64,000 nucleotides of DNA from Nematopogon swammerdamellus (Eukaryota > Arthropoda > Insecta > Lepidoptera > Adelidae), in the NCBI GenBank assembly GCA_946902875.1, contig OX336345.1, positions 5,053,395 through 5,117,394 on the forward strand, in the 5' to 3' direction. The position numbers and the translations under genes are program-made. Under the pieces are notes generated by a model that made no database searches, was not told the DNA's origin, and saw only the letters and a program-made list of their open reading frames with translations. Positions 54,563 through 64,000 of this stretch are shown here, one piece after another (the first letter of the stretch is position 1; each line of letters begins with the position of its first letter).

Positions 54563-54877
54563 CAATGATATTATAAGTTAAAAGGAAGTAGATAGGTTAT
54601 CTGAGCTCCCAAGCGGCACATTAAATACAAGACCACAGTCCTGTCTGAAGTTAGTCCCCTACCAACTACGCACGCGTTCGGACCGCTAACCACGAGCCGC
54701 TAACACATCGAAAATGCCGTCGTGTGTAATGAGATTCTGCGCTAATTCTAATAATTGGAATAAGACTATTCGAGTCGGCGCATCACTTTATAGTTCTTCC
54801 TCTCAACTTTTCAAGGAAGTGCCATGTGTGAGCACTGAATGTCATATAGATAACCTATCTTTCCTAAAATATCATTG
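54563..54877 (+). mobile_element. P-element-like non-autonomous element
   Basis: Inserted in a family A repeat with an 8-bp target duplication (GTTGGCAA at 54555-54562, GTTGGCTA at 54878-54885; the family reads GTTGGCTA). The terminal ten bases CAATGATATT match in inverted orientation, and AGATAGGTTATCT recurs inverted as AGATAACCTATCT just inside. An 8-bp duplication, CA/TG ends, and a THAP-like reading frame inside together fit the P superfamily. A hAT element would share the 8-bp duplication but not the THAP start. Confidence 0.7.
54714..54812 (+). pseudogene. THAP zinc-finger N-terminal remnant
   Basis: ATG at 54714 (context CGAAAATGC) starts MPSCVMRFCANSNNWNKTIR, fitting the opening of a THAP domain: M-P-x-C-x4-C-x-N. 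Next, VGASLYSSS occupies the place where THAP proteins usually have G-x-S-F-H-x-F-P, consistent with point decay. After about 33 residues the frame leaves the family and runs into the right terminal region, so the AVPTF box, the later Cys and His ligands, and the catalytic part of a transposase are missing. Inferred to be the 5' coding end of a P-like transposase joined to the 3' end by internal deletion. A host THAP gene is unlikely since it lies within the terminal repeats. Confidence 0.6.
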
Positions 54878-55195
54878 GTTGGCTACATCACCTACAATAT
54901 CCGTGATGTCAGCCCATAACACCGGGTGAACTTGGTGTCACGTCAGTGCTTCCCTTCGGTCGTGCCGACTACACTGAACTGGACGGAAAACGCAAACTAT
55001 TTACATAGCCTTTTCGACCGACATTTCATTCAGCGCGGTGGTAACAACCCGGGCGGGTTAAACCCTGGTAGGGTTAGGTTAGGTTAGTAATATAAGAAGG
55101 GAGTCGCATCCCTTAGTCGCCTTTTACGACATACACGGGAAGAGATGCAGTGGGGCTATTCTTTTAAAGTACTGGCCCCACACGGTACGGCCCTT

Positions 55196-56599
55196 TGGTC
55201 GTACTTATCATTTCTGTACGTGATGAGCTGAGGCATCGCACGGTGGTTCTAATATGCAGTCAATATCAGTCTGTATAATATAGGTCGCCCGGATTTTCTT
55301 ACCACCACAGGATTTCTCATAATAAGTTTTAAAAAAAAGTTCAGCAGCATGTTTTCCTAGTACCTACTCGTTCTTTTCCAGATAATCGAGGTTTTATGCG
55401 TTAGGAAAGGGTCGCCAAAACAATGTCCAACATCGGGAACTGACCTTTTAATAGCGATTATCTCGAAAAAGACGAGTCCTAAAAAATAATTTTACTGAGG
55501 TCTTTTTTGAAGCTTATTCAACGAGAAATCCCGCCGTGGTAAGCACATCCGGCCGAACTGGGGCACCTTGTATATTTTTATACTGCTGAGGTTTAAATTT
55601 GCCTTCGAAATTTAAATCAGACTTCACTATTGGGTCTGACGTGCGTTTATTAAGACCGATGCGATGGAATAGATAGATTTAAAGATTGAATATAATATTC
55701 ATTTTGTGCTTAACGAGAAAGGGGAGTTAGCGCATGCAGGTTCAAAATTTCAATTTATTGATTTTCATTTAATCAATCTATAATTGGTGATAAATATTGG
55801 TAGATTTAAATTTTAATGCGACGAGAGTGAGGGCACTTTGTATCAACTTGTAGGTAAATAATGTATGTACCTATAGTACCTATAGGTCCCTCTCATTGTT
55901 TCTCGCCACACTTAAAATTCCTTTGAAATAAAAGTTAATAAATATTTAAAAAATCATACTACAAATTAAATTTGTTTTTATTTACATTACTATAAATGAA
56001 ATGCCTTCACTCGCGGTCGTTTTGCAGTTGTGTGGTCAAGTCTCAGGCCAGACAGAGAAAGCGTCTGTAACGAGGATTCTGACATTTTTTTTAGATTAAG
56101 TCTTACAATTGTCTCAAATATAGCAAAACAATACTATTCTTTTTTTAATATAAAAACAACACTACTTGCTATAGAGAAATACGAGATCACATTCACAGAA
56201 ATCGAAACATTCCAAGACTTTCAACATTCCCCAATCTAAAATAATCTTTGCATAATCTCGCACACAAACTTCTTTTTGCATGCTTTTTAAAATTGCCTTC
56301 CAATTAAAATCGTTTTCGTTCGATTGCCGAACCCTTTGATCCAGTATTGGTTATCAGTCGACGCGCTTGGCCGTGGTGGTTCAGTTGGATCGTCCCGCGT
56401 CCTCCTGTCGGCAGAACTCTAGACACATAAATCAGTGGGAGGCGATTCTGCAAATCACTCGCTCGCGATGCGTTCAGATACATGGCCGATTTCTGAATAT
56501 CTTGCAAAATACTCTTGCCGTCCACTGAACGCTACGCCTAGCTATATAGTATAGCTCGTCCGGCCAGCTATACGTTATTTTATTTTAGTACTTGCTTTC
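55196..56599. other. No recognised gene
   Basis: AT-rich to 56290, then more balanced composition. The 73-codon minus frame at 56304-56525 has no motif. Confidence 0.35.
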
Positions 56600-56850
56600 C
56601 ACCTCCGCTCTGCACCACACGCACTGGGCAGGAATTTGCATCCCTACATGCTGGATGACAATCGGAAACCAATCGATTCTGCAGATCTTTCCCCTTTAGA
56701 ACCGCTAAACTCTGGAACGCTCTCCTTGCTCGTACATTTCCCCTCAAGTACAGTCTCGGGCCTTTCAAGAGGGGCGTGAATGGGCACCTGTCAGGCCGGC
56801 ATGGCATTCGCAACCCCCGCATATGACCGAATGTCCATGGGAGTCGTCAC
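56600..56850 (+). pseudogene. LINE ORF2 C-terminus and 3' UTR
   Basis: The plus frame reads NRFCRSFPFRTAKLWNALLA, then RTFPLKYSLGPFKRGVNGHL and SGRHGIRNPRI before a TGA at about 56826. T-A-K-L-W-N-A-L followed by F-K-R-G-V-N is the usual C-terminus of several insect LINE proteins. The same end occurs at 42.28-42.36 kb (minus), and its 3' UTR at 20.57 kb. Only about 60 codons remain. It ends in an A-run next to a strong hairpin. Confidence 0.7.
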
Positions 56851-56870
56851 ACCTTACGCGCTTTCAATAA

Positions 56871-56904
56871 AAAAAGCTCCTGGGGGAATCCCCAGGAGCT
56901 TTTT
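56871..56904. repeat. 15-bp stem hairpin at LINE 3' end
   Basis: AAAAAGCTCCTGGGG, loop GAAT, CCCCAGGAGCTTTTT. A perfect stem directly after the LINE A-run. Not a bacterial terminator in this context; function unknown. Confidence 0.85.
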
Positions 56905-58094
56905 ATTTAGGAGAAATATTCTACAACCATCATTAGATGTGCTAGAAAAGGTGAGTGAAAGCGCTGTGTGAATTCACTGAGTAGTGCTTGACTTTATAAG
57001 CGAACACGGAATCGGCGACGGCACGTCGTCGGCCGTCGCATCGTTACAGATGTTCCGCTTTATGTAAGAAGGTATAAGGATAGCCGGTGAATTAACAGGT
57101 ACTTTTACAGAAATAAGGTAGTGGTTGCTACTTCACGAACCTAAAGAAGTTAGTTCTGTATATTGAATTATTGTTCATTACAGTGAAATTCGAGAATTTG
57201 TCTTTATTCTGACTTGTACAATTTCTTGGAGTTGTTTGGACATTACGTAGGTATATTATGTAAATGTTTCAAATGTAAATTATATATTCATTGGCGGCAT
57301 GCGACAACTCGCCCAGTAGATTAGTAAATTAAACGGCAATAAGATACCGATATTGTAGATGTATTATTAAATATGAAATAATTTTATTCAATAAATAATT
57401 CAGTAAACAGTAAAAGAATAAAAATGACTATAATTAAGGATACGCAAAATAAAAGCAAACTATAAATTTAATATTATCCAGTAGAGCATCACCTTAATAC
57501 AACAACATTGAAACGATTAGTCTGTCTCAAATCTTCACACTGTGTCTTGTTGTTGGTTTGGTGTTTTCAATTTATTTAACTTGTATATGTTGCAGTGATC
57601 TTTCCTTTTTAAGTTCTTTCGATTGTGTGGGTGTACTTGTGGTCTTACAATCTACCTATACAATATATAATAGTTTACTTATAGAAGGTAAATATTTTCT
57701 GAATGTGTATTTAATTTTTTTTTATTACGTATAATACTTTCAGTAGATTTTAGGATTTTAGATTAGTTTTAGTAATATTATGTTGGTAAAATCTAATGAA
57801 AGAAACTAACTAAATTTAATTTGAATTAACTTTTCTCACTAACTTAATTACCTACACTTCGATGACCTACATAATACTAGTGCCGCGTCTCTAATCGGCC
57901 AAGTTCGATATATTCTGACATTTTGGCCAAACTGCCTTCGATTCATCTCTGCAAATCGATCTTTAAAATAAAATTTTTGCTAAATGTAATTGTAAAATAA
58001 TTAATTTCACAATTCTTCAGTCTCAACTTACCTCTCTATATTATGTTGTAACATCTTGGTTTCCTGGCTTCTATTATCCTGACCTATGGCGAAA
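56905..58094. other. No recognised gene
   Basis: A GC-rich patch with CGACGGCACGTCGTCGGCCG at 57018, otherwise AT-rich with no frames of note. Confidence 0.4.
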
Positions 58095-58099
58095 GATGT

Positions 58100-58480
58100 G
58101 CCAGCCTCGGTAGCTCAGTGTGCGGTCGGTCGACTGTCGGTCTGATCATAAGTACATCTGGGCGCAATCAGTGGATGGATGGGTGACCGCTCGACCGTTG
58201 GAGGTTGACCGTGGTTCGGATTCCACGTAAAACTGTAGTTTCCTTCCATTCTTACCTTACTAGGTGGTTTAACCCGCCCGGGTTGGTACCACCGCACCGC
58301 GATGAATGAAAGGTCGATTGAAACGGCTATGCAAATAGTTCGTGCTTTCCGTTCAGTTCAGTGTAGCCGGTACGACAGAAGGCAAACAGTGACATGGCAC
58401 CTAGTTCACAAAGGTGTTATGGACTGAGATCACGGTTGTAGTAGGTGATGTAGCCAACCGTGTCAGTTTACATAAACAAA
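58100..58480 (+). mobile_element. tRNA-like SINE head fused to family A body
   Basis: GCCTCGGTAGCTCAGTGTGC resembles a pol III A box, and GTGGTTCGGATTCCACG near 58212 a B box. From 58220 the sequence is family A (CCCGCCCGGGTTGGTACCAC to AACCGTGTCAGTTTACATAA). Either one composite SINE or two adjacent insertions. Confidence 0.6.
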
Positions 58481-58695
58481 TATGTAGCTATACATTTTGC
58501 TATGTTTGAGCCCTAATTTGATCTAATCGGGAAAGAGAAGAGCACCACAGTTCCTGTAACGCCAGATATGTCGACTAGCTCAATCGACAATCAATTTTCA
58601 CATCTGAAGGAAAAATAATATTTAATATTCTGCACGAAAGTTGAAGGTTATAAAAATGGAAACATATTTTCTATATTACAATAGTTGTTGTGCGA

Positions 58696-58761
58696 GCCCC
58701 CGCCGCGCCCCCACCGCGCCCCCGCCGCGCCCCTGCCGCGCCCCCGCCGCGCCCCCGCCTC
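58696..58761 (+). repeat. 11-bp GC minisatellite
   Basis: Six copies of GCCCCCGCCGC with single-base variants, unusual in this AT-rich window. The plus frame gives APAAPPPRPR runs, a product of the repeat. Confidence 0.9.
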
Positions 58762-59987
58762 GCCGGCGCGGCATGCGCCCCCTATTGTCTGTGTGACGAA
58801 CTGCCGATTCGCACTTTGAATAATTCATTCCTATGCCTCCCTAAACTTTTCAAAGCTGGCTCGTCGACGAAGCGAATTATTTCAGAAGCTTTTGCAGTAA
58901 AGGCTCTTTTGAAGATTATATCGCTGGAATATTAAATAGGTTATGGATTTTTTCGTGCAAATGGAAGAGGTGTTTTTATTGGGTCGCCGAGCGAGTGTTG
59001 GTGCCGTTGCCCTAGCCCCCGCGCGCCGCCCCGGCGGCGGGTTCGACAAAATAACTGCCGGCTTTGATTACTATTGGCCCATCACAGAGATTGACGCTGA
59101 TGTACGAGAAAGCTTTCATATCCAAATCGTGCATTTATAAAATGGATCGGTGCGCCCGCGCAAGAGTCAGGTTTAGAACCTCGGTTTAAATTTTAATAAA
59201 CGTTTCTGCAAACAAGAATTTATATTATTGAAGGAAATGTTTTTTAACGAACGTTTGGGATGGAGGCCTTTCTCAGAAAAAGTTAAACGTCACGATAGTA
59301 CGAACGAAAGTTGCAACGCCCAATGAGGAGCGTTTGCTGCGCTGCCCAGCGCCATCTATGGAAGTCTTTTGAAGTCGAACCACTCTATAAGTTGAAATGA
59401 ATATCGCATAGATGACGCTATCCTGATTGAAATTATATTTAGTAATTTGATTTTAAATGCAAAGCGTAAGACGCTTGGCTTCAGTCGGGTGTCCCACGAC
59501 ACTTAATTAATTACCACAGATTGAAGTACATAATAATATGTAACAATGTAGCGCAAAGTGTGTGGTGGTGTGGTGCCTCCTACCTGGATGTGATGTGATG
59601 TCTCCGCCCGCAGCCGCACCTTCGATAGCTCAGTTCGTTCTTCAGGTAGTGATCCCGACACGGAAACGTCCCGGTGTCTGGGCCCAGCTACGCACACAAC
59701 TTCGGGGACTACACTCAACCTATACCGTATTAGGTCAATCAGCCCTGAGAGCCCGCGCCGCGCTCGATCAGGGTGAATATTGTCTTTTTCAGAGCAAAAT
59801 GTTTGAATAAACCGCCCGCTGCCGCTTGTATTTTCGGACGTGTCTAAGTCTATTATATACATATATATACGTATTAAAGTATTTATGTTCTATTCGTTTG
59901 TAGTTTATCACATTGCTTTACTGCTTAATACATTGCCACAAATTATTATTGTTCACCTGCATATACTTCTCCCACATCCCAAATGTT
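58762..59987. other. GC-richer region, no confident gene
   Basis: Plus frames at 58690-58935 and 58943-59140 (ATG, MDFFVQMEEVF) and a 119-codon minus frame at 59503-59862 have no known domain. GATAGCTCAGTTCGTTC at 59623 is another A-box-like SINE head without a clear B box. Confidence 0.3.
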
Positions 59988-60095
59988 TTTTTTTTATGGT
60001 AACTGACACAGTTGGTTCCGTCACCTACAAAATCCGTGATGTAAGCCTATAACACCGGGTGAAGTAGTTGCCATATCAATGCTTCCCTTCATTTC
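59988..60095 (-). repeat. Family A 3' part
   Basis: TTATGGTAACTGACACAGTT, CACCTACAAAATCCGTGATG and CACCGGGTGAAGTAGTTGCC. Confidence 0.7.
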
Positions 60096-60203
60096 ATTAG
60101 GTTAATTATAATAGAATGCCTCACGGCATTAAGCTCGCCTATTGTTCATAATTTGAATAAAATGGTCTTCAATAAAGAATATTTTATACATACATACCTA
60201 CCC

Positions 60204-60621
60204 TTTTTAGGGTTCCGTATCCGGTACGGGACCCTATTACTAAGCCTAAGCCGACTGTCTGTCTGTCTGTCTTTCTGTCCTTCCGTCCGTTTGTCTGTCT
60301 GAGGGCTGTATCTCTTGAACCGTAATAGCTAGCCCGTTGAAATTTTCACAGAATATGTGGTATTTATTATGGCCGATATAACAACAAATAATAAAAATAA
60401 GAAATAGTAAAAAATTCACGGGGGTTCCCATAGAAGAAACCAAAAAGTGTATGCGCGCGCGCCATCTACCGAATAGATTATGAAGCATTTTAACTAATTT
60501 TGACATTTAACTAATATGAAGCATTTCATAAGACGCCATAGATGGCGTGAGTGGCGCTAGCTATGACATGGCGATACGGAACCCTCGGTGCGCGAGTTCG
60601 ACTCGCCCTTGGCCGGTTTTT
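60204..60621 (+). repeat. Family L SINE-like repeat, full length
   Basis: TTTTTAGGGTTCCGTATCCG, a GTCTGTCTGTCTGTC run, TTGAACCGTAATAGCTAGCC, GCGCGCCATCTACCGAATAG, TGGCGATACGGAACCCTCGG and GCGCGAGTTCGACTCGCCCT. Best match is the 18.77-kb copy. Confidence 0.9.
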
Positions 60622-61380
60622 AAATTATATTCTCTTGTATTTCTGTACCCTTCGTAGACAGAGATCTTGTTTTAGTGCCTAAAGTAGTATAGGTATAATT
60701 TCCAAAATTATTTCCCAAAACTCCTTTTTCAAGCATACCAACGCGCCACTTGCGCCTCGGCATCAGCTAGCCATTTGCAGACGCACAAATCGGTTCGTTT
60801 GCGAAGACAAATGGGCGCGCGCCCTGTGCCGTCAGCCGCCTTCACCCCGTTCGCAAAAATACATCCAACCTTTACTTCTATAGTGGACTTTAAAACTTCC
60901 CAGACACCGTTCGAAATCGAATGAATCCTTTGACGAAAGATTGAGTTCCAAGAAGTTTTGTTTCGGCTCGTTCGCTGTTTGTTTACATTTATCGTTATGC
61001 AATGGACGATAGAGTTGAAAGTCGATCGGAGGGTTGTGGAGATATATGTTGGATGAGTTTCGGGGTGTATGAAATGAAAAGCCGCGATGGTAGGATTGAT
61101 GTGGCTGAACTGACGCGGCGCGGCCGGACGCCCAGCATTGTTGGCGGGCGTCGCATCATAATAACACTCTCTCGACGCGCCGCCGCCGCCCGCGCCGAAG
61201 CCGCTTGGGTTATAAATTTCTAACTTTTTTCCTTCCAAACATTTGATAAGAATTTATTTTAGTTTGTTGTTTAGTCTGCATCGTTTGATCATCGGCGCGT
61301 TGGGGTTCAGACGCTGCAATCGCCGTAGCGAAATTTTTCTTTTTATTTACCGCCGACGCAAAAGGAGAGGTGTTATAACC
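60622..61380. other. GC-rich region, no confident gene
   Basis: A 169-codon minus-strand open stretch (60729-61238) lacks an ATG at its head and has no domain I recognise. It runs GAGGGGASREC, where the plus strand is GC-rich (CGCGCCGCCGCCGCCCGCGC, 61175-61200). Could be a gene's 5' region, but there is no splice or promoter evidence. Confidence 0.25.
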
Positions 61381-61540
61381 TCTAAGTTTGACGCCTCCGT
61401 CTGACTGTATCTGTGTGTCTGTCTTGTCTGTGTCATCGTAGCTCCCAAACGGATGAACCGTTTTGGAGGCGGTTTTTTTTATTAGGAATCTGGTTTAACT
61501 GGGATGGTTCTTAGCTATGTTTATAATCAAGTAAATCCTT

Positions 61541-61955
61541 ACCTATAATAAAATCCAACGTCTGCTTTCTGTATGTCTGAGTGTCTGTCTGTCCGCTTAT
61601 AACTCGAGAACCACTGAACCGATTTTAATAAAACAAAATTCTACGGATAGCTTGATTCTTCCCATCAACTATAGGCTACTTACTATCACGCTAAATGGCT
61701 TATGAGGGTAGCAGTGAAGTGAAATATGAGAGCACTTGGCAACTTATATATATACCTATAATAAAATCCAACGTCTGCTTTCTGTATGTCTGAGTGTCTG
61801 TCTGTCCGCTTATAACTCGAGAACCACTGAACCGATTTTAATAAAACAAAATTCTACGGATAGCTTGATTCTTCCCATCAACTATAGGCTACTTACTATC
61901 ACGCTAAATGGCTTATGAGGGTAGCAGTGAAGTGAAATATGAGAGCACTTGGCAA
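61541..61955 (+). repeat. Identical tandem copies of Helitron-like family D
   Basis: Two 202-bp copies (61541-61742 and 61754-61955) read the same base for base by eye, from ACCTATAATAAAATCCAACG to GAGAGCACTTGGCAA, with an 11-bp spacer. They lack the GC hairpin and CTAGT end of the 39.6-kb copy. Confidence 0.9.
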
Positions 61956-62018
61956 TATTTGTATGTAACGGACACGGAATCATTCACCCGAGTAAGAACC
62001 GATGACATTACAATATCC

Positions 62019-62110
62019 TGAAGGGGGAGGGGAGAGGGGGGGAGGGGGGGAGGGGGGGGGGGGGGTAAGTAGAGGCATATAGGGAGGGGGGTGAGGGAGG
62101 GGCGGGAGGG
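62019..62110 (+). repeat. G-rich purine tract
   Basis: Runs of GGGGGAGGGG-type sequence, including 13 G at about 62054-62066, almost free of pyrimidines. Confidence 0.85.
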
Positions 62111-62161
62111 GAGGTGGAGGTAGAGCGATGGAATCCCCCTTATCCTTATCCTTTCCTTTCT

Positions 62162-62250
62162 TCCTTACCTTTAATAAAATCCAACCTCTGCTTTCTGTCT
62201 GTCTGTATGTATGTCTGTATGTCTGTCTGTTTACCATCTTTGGGGTTGCC
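62162..62250 (+). repeat. Helitron-like family D, 5' part
   Basis: CTTACCTTTAATAAAATCCA, ACCTCTGCTTTCTGTCTGTC, then a GTATGTCT microsatellite expansion. The remainder is missing. Confidence 0.65.
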
Positions 62251-62328
62251 ATATTTACTCCAAGTGTCGATGATGGCCAGACTCAACGGAAGGGAGGGAG
62301 AGGCAGACAGATGGAGGGAGAGGGAGGG

Positions 62329-62548
62329 GGAGAGGGAGAGGGAGAGGGAGAGGGAGAGGGAGAGGGAGAGGGAGAGGGAGAGGGAGAGGGAGAGGGAGAG
62401 GGAGAGGGAGAGGGAGAGGGAGAGGGAGAGGGAGAGGGAGAGGGAGAGGGAGAGGGAGAGGGAGAGGGAGAGGGAGAGGGAGAGGAAGAGGGAGAGGGAG
62501 AGGGAGAGGGAGAGGGAGAGGGAGAGGGAGAGGGAGAGGGAGAGGGAG
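62329..62548 (+). repeat. GAGAGG hexanucleotide microsatellite
   Basis: About 36 copies over 220 bp with a single G-to-A variant near 62486. Flanking bases 62290-62562 are also nearly all purine. All three plus frames are open in parts as Glu-Arg or Gly-Glu runs; these are not proteins. Confidence 0.97.
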
Positions 62549-62635
62549 AAACGGAAACGGAGTGTTAAAGATTGTATGGGAATATCGGTTTTTTTAAAGG
62601 AAAATCATAATTATAGCTACTAAAAACAAATAAAT

Positions 62636-62662
62636 GGGGGGGGGGGGGGGGGGGGAGGGGGG
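62636..62662 (+). repeat. Poly-G run
   Basis: Twenty G, one A, six G. Length may not be reliable in assembly. Confidence 0.85.
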
Positions 62663-62669
62663 ATGGGTG

Positions 62670-64000
62670 TGACGGTGGCCTCGCCCTTAGTTACTTACTT
62701 TCTTCGTGGAGGTTTATTGTATTCCAGAATGCAGCTTAGCCTGAAGCCTCGCCGTTAGTTACTTACTTTATTTAAGAAGTTTTATCGTCGTTTATCTAAA
62801 CGCCATTACTTTGATCGAGAAATCGAGAAGGTTTATCGTCTTCCAGAATACAGCTCGGCCTTCGTCCTCGCCCACAGTTACTAACTTTCATAAAGAAGGT
62901 TAATCCTCTTCATTAACGCAGCTCGGCCTTCGGCCTGACCCATGGTTTATCCTCTTCCTAAACGGAGCTCGGCCTTCGGCATCGCCCTCAGTTACTTACT
63001 TTCTTCGAGAAGGTTTATAGTCTTCCTAAACGCAGCTCGGCCTTCAGCCTCGCTCTTTGTTACTTACTTTCATCGAAAAAGTTTATCCTCTTCCTGAACG
63101 CAGCTCGGCCTTCGGCCTCGCCCTTAATTACTTTCTTTCTTAGAGATGGTTTATCGTCTTCCTAAACACAGCTCGGCCTTCGGCCTCGCCCTCAGTTACT
63201 TACTTTCTTCGAGAAGGTTTATGGTCTTCCTGAACGCAGCTCGGCCTTGGGCCTCGCCCTCATTTACTTACTTTCTTCGAGAAGGTTTATCCTCTTCCTG
63301 AACGCAGCTCGGCCTTCGGCTTCGCCCATAGTTACTTACTGTCTTCGAGAATGTTTATCGTCTTCCTGAACGCAGCTCGGCCTTCGGCTTCGCCGTTTGT
63401 TACTTGCTTTCTTCGAGAAGGTTTATAGTCTTCCTGAACGTAGCTCGGCCTTCGGTCTCGCCCTCAGTTGCGTAATATCTTCGAGAATATTTATGGTCTT
63501 CCTGAATGTAGCTCGGCCTTCGGCCTCGCCCTTAATTACTTACTTTCTTAGATAAGGTTTATCGTCTTCCTGAACGCAGCTCGGCCTTCGGCCTCGCCCT
63601 TAGTTACTTACTTTCTTCGAGAAGGTTTATAGTCTTCCTGAACGAAGCTCGGCCTTCGGCCTCGCCCTTAGTTACTTACATTCTTCGAGAAGGTTTATAG
63701 TCTTCCTGAACGCAGCTCGGCCTTCGGCCTCGCCCTTAGTTACTTACTTTCTTCGAGAAGGTTTATCCTGTTCCTGAACGCAGCTCAGCCTTCGGCTTCG
63801 CCCATAGTTACTTACTGTCTTCGAGAATGTTTATCGTCTTCCTGAACGCAGCTCGGCCTTCGGTCTCGCCCTCAGTTGCGTAATTTCTTCGAGAATATTT
63901 ATGGTCTTCCTGAATGTAGCTCGGCCTTCGGCCTCGCCCTTAATTACTTACTTTCTTAGATAAGGTTTATCGTCTTCCTGAACGCAGCTCGGCCTTCGGC
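62670..64000 (+). repeat. 68-bp satellite array, truncated by window end
   Basis: About 19 monomers in plus orientation (CTTCCTGAACGCAGCTCGGC, CTTCGGCCTCGCCCTTAGTT, ACTTACTTTCTTCGAGAAGG). The first units are diverged and shortened; later ones are regular, and a segment with TTGCGTAATWTCTTCGAGAA and CTGAATGTAGCTCGGCC appears twice (near 63470 and 63870), offset about 406 bp, again six monomers. It continues past the window. Confidence 0.95.

Larger units (their letters stand above)
54499..55195 (-). repeat. Family A SINE-like repeat with head, interrupted
   Basis: TTATGGAAACTGACACGGTT, GGCAA, then a 315-bp insertion, then GTTGGCTACATCACC through GGGCGGGTTAAACCCTGG, a short GTTAGGTTAGGTTAG stretch, AAGAAGGGAGTCGCATCCCT, TAGTCGCCTTTTACGACATA and CCCCACACGG: the full family A in reverse, including the shared head. 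A scrap of another family A copy (54499-54530) abuts the left side. Confidence 0.87.

Noticed and set aside
56871..56904. Rho-independent terminator
   Set aside because: Stem plus T run looks right for bacteria, but all surrounding elements are animal retroelements.
60729..61238. 169-codon open stretch as a protein gene
   Set aside because: No ATG at its head, no domain, and GC-rich DNA tends to lack stops by chance.
62114..62623. Long open frames with Glu-Arg and Gly-Glu runs
   Set aside because: They are translations of the GAGAGG microsatellite; every frame of such a repeat is open.

Overview
The window looks like a piece of an insect nuclear genome, most likely a moth or butterfly (Lepidoptera). 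It is AT-rich and nearly all recognisable content is decayed transposable elements, satellites and simple repeats: two mariner elements, several families of terminal-inverted-repeat MITEs, truncated 3' ends of non-LTR retrotransposons (LINEs), Helitron-like short elements ending in CTAGT, and SINE-like repeats whose 3' end reads GCGCGAGTTCGACTCGCAC. That last repeat and the SINE head ending AAAAGGCGACTAAGGGAT are, from general knowledge, typical of lepidopteran DNA; this is a recognition, not a search result. I find no host protein-coding gene that I can defend. A few promoter-like or exon-like stretches are listed at low confidence.

Layout. 0-13 kb: LINE 3' ends (1.0, 4.4, 7.3, 12.3 kb), a 42-bp minisatellite (7.0 kb) and a MITE with 46-bp perfect ends (9.8 kb). 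13-26 kb: copies of a 68-bp satellite at 13.2, 14.2, 19.8 and 24.0-26.2 kb, the last a large array with three-monomer higher-order units that flips orientation at about 25.74 kb; between them lie SINE-like repeats with nested insertions. 26-36 kb: SINE and LINE debris, including a LINE reverse-transcriptase fragment with one internal stop (33.0-34.25 kb). 36-48 kb: two Harbinger-like MITE copies with TAA target duplications, a mariner with an internal deletion (38.6-39.5 kb), a piggyBac-like MITE sitting in a SINE at a TTAA site (41.3 kb), and a near full-length but dead mariner (47.0-48.3 kb). 48-61 kb: more SINE copies, a third copy of a Tc1/mariner-like MITE, and a 315-bp P-element-like insertion carrying the start of a THAP DNA-binding domain (54.56-54.88 kb). 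61-64 kb: an identical tandem duplication of a Helitron-like repeat, a long polypurine tract, and a further 68-bp array running off the window end.

Nothing here works together as a pathway. The interest lies in the order of nested insertions, the P-like element with its THAP remnant, the higher-order and inverted structure of the 68-bp satellite, and several strong hairpins not yet assigned to an element family. In the annotation, family A and family B are two SINE-like repeats sharing a head, family L is the repeat ending GTTCGACTCGCAC, families C and D are Helitron-like, and the satellite plus orientation is the strand reading GCTCGGCCTTCGGCCTCGCC.
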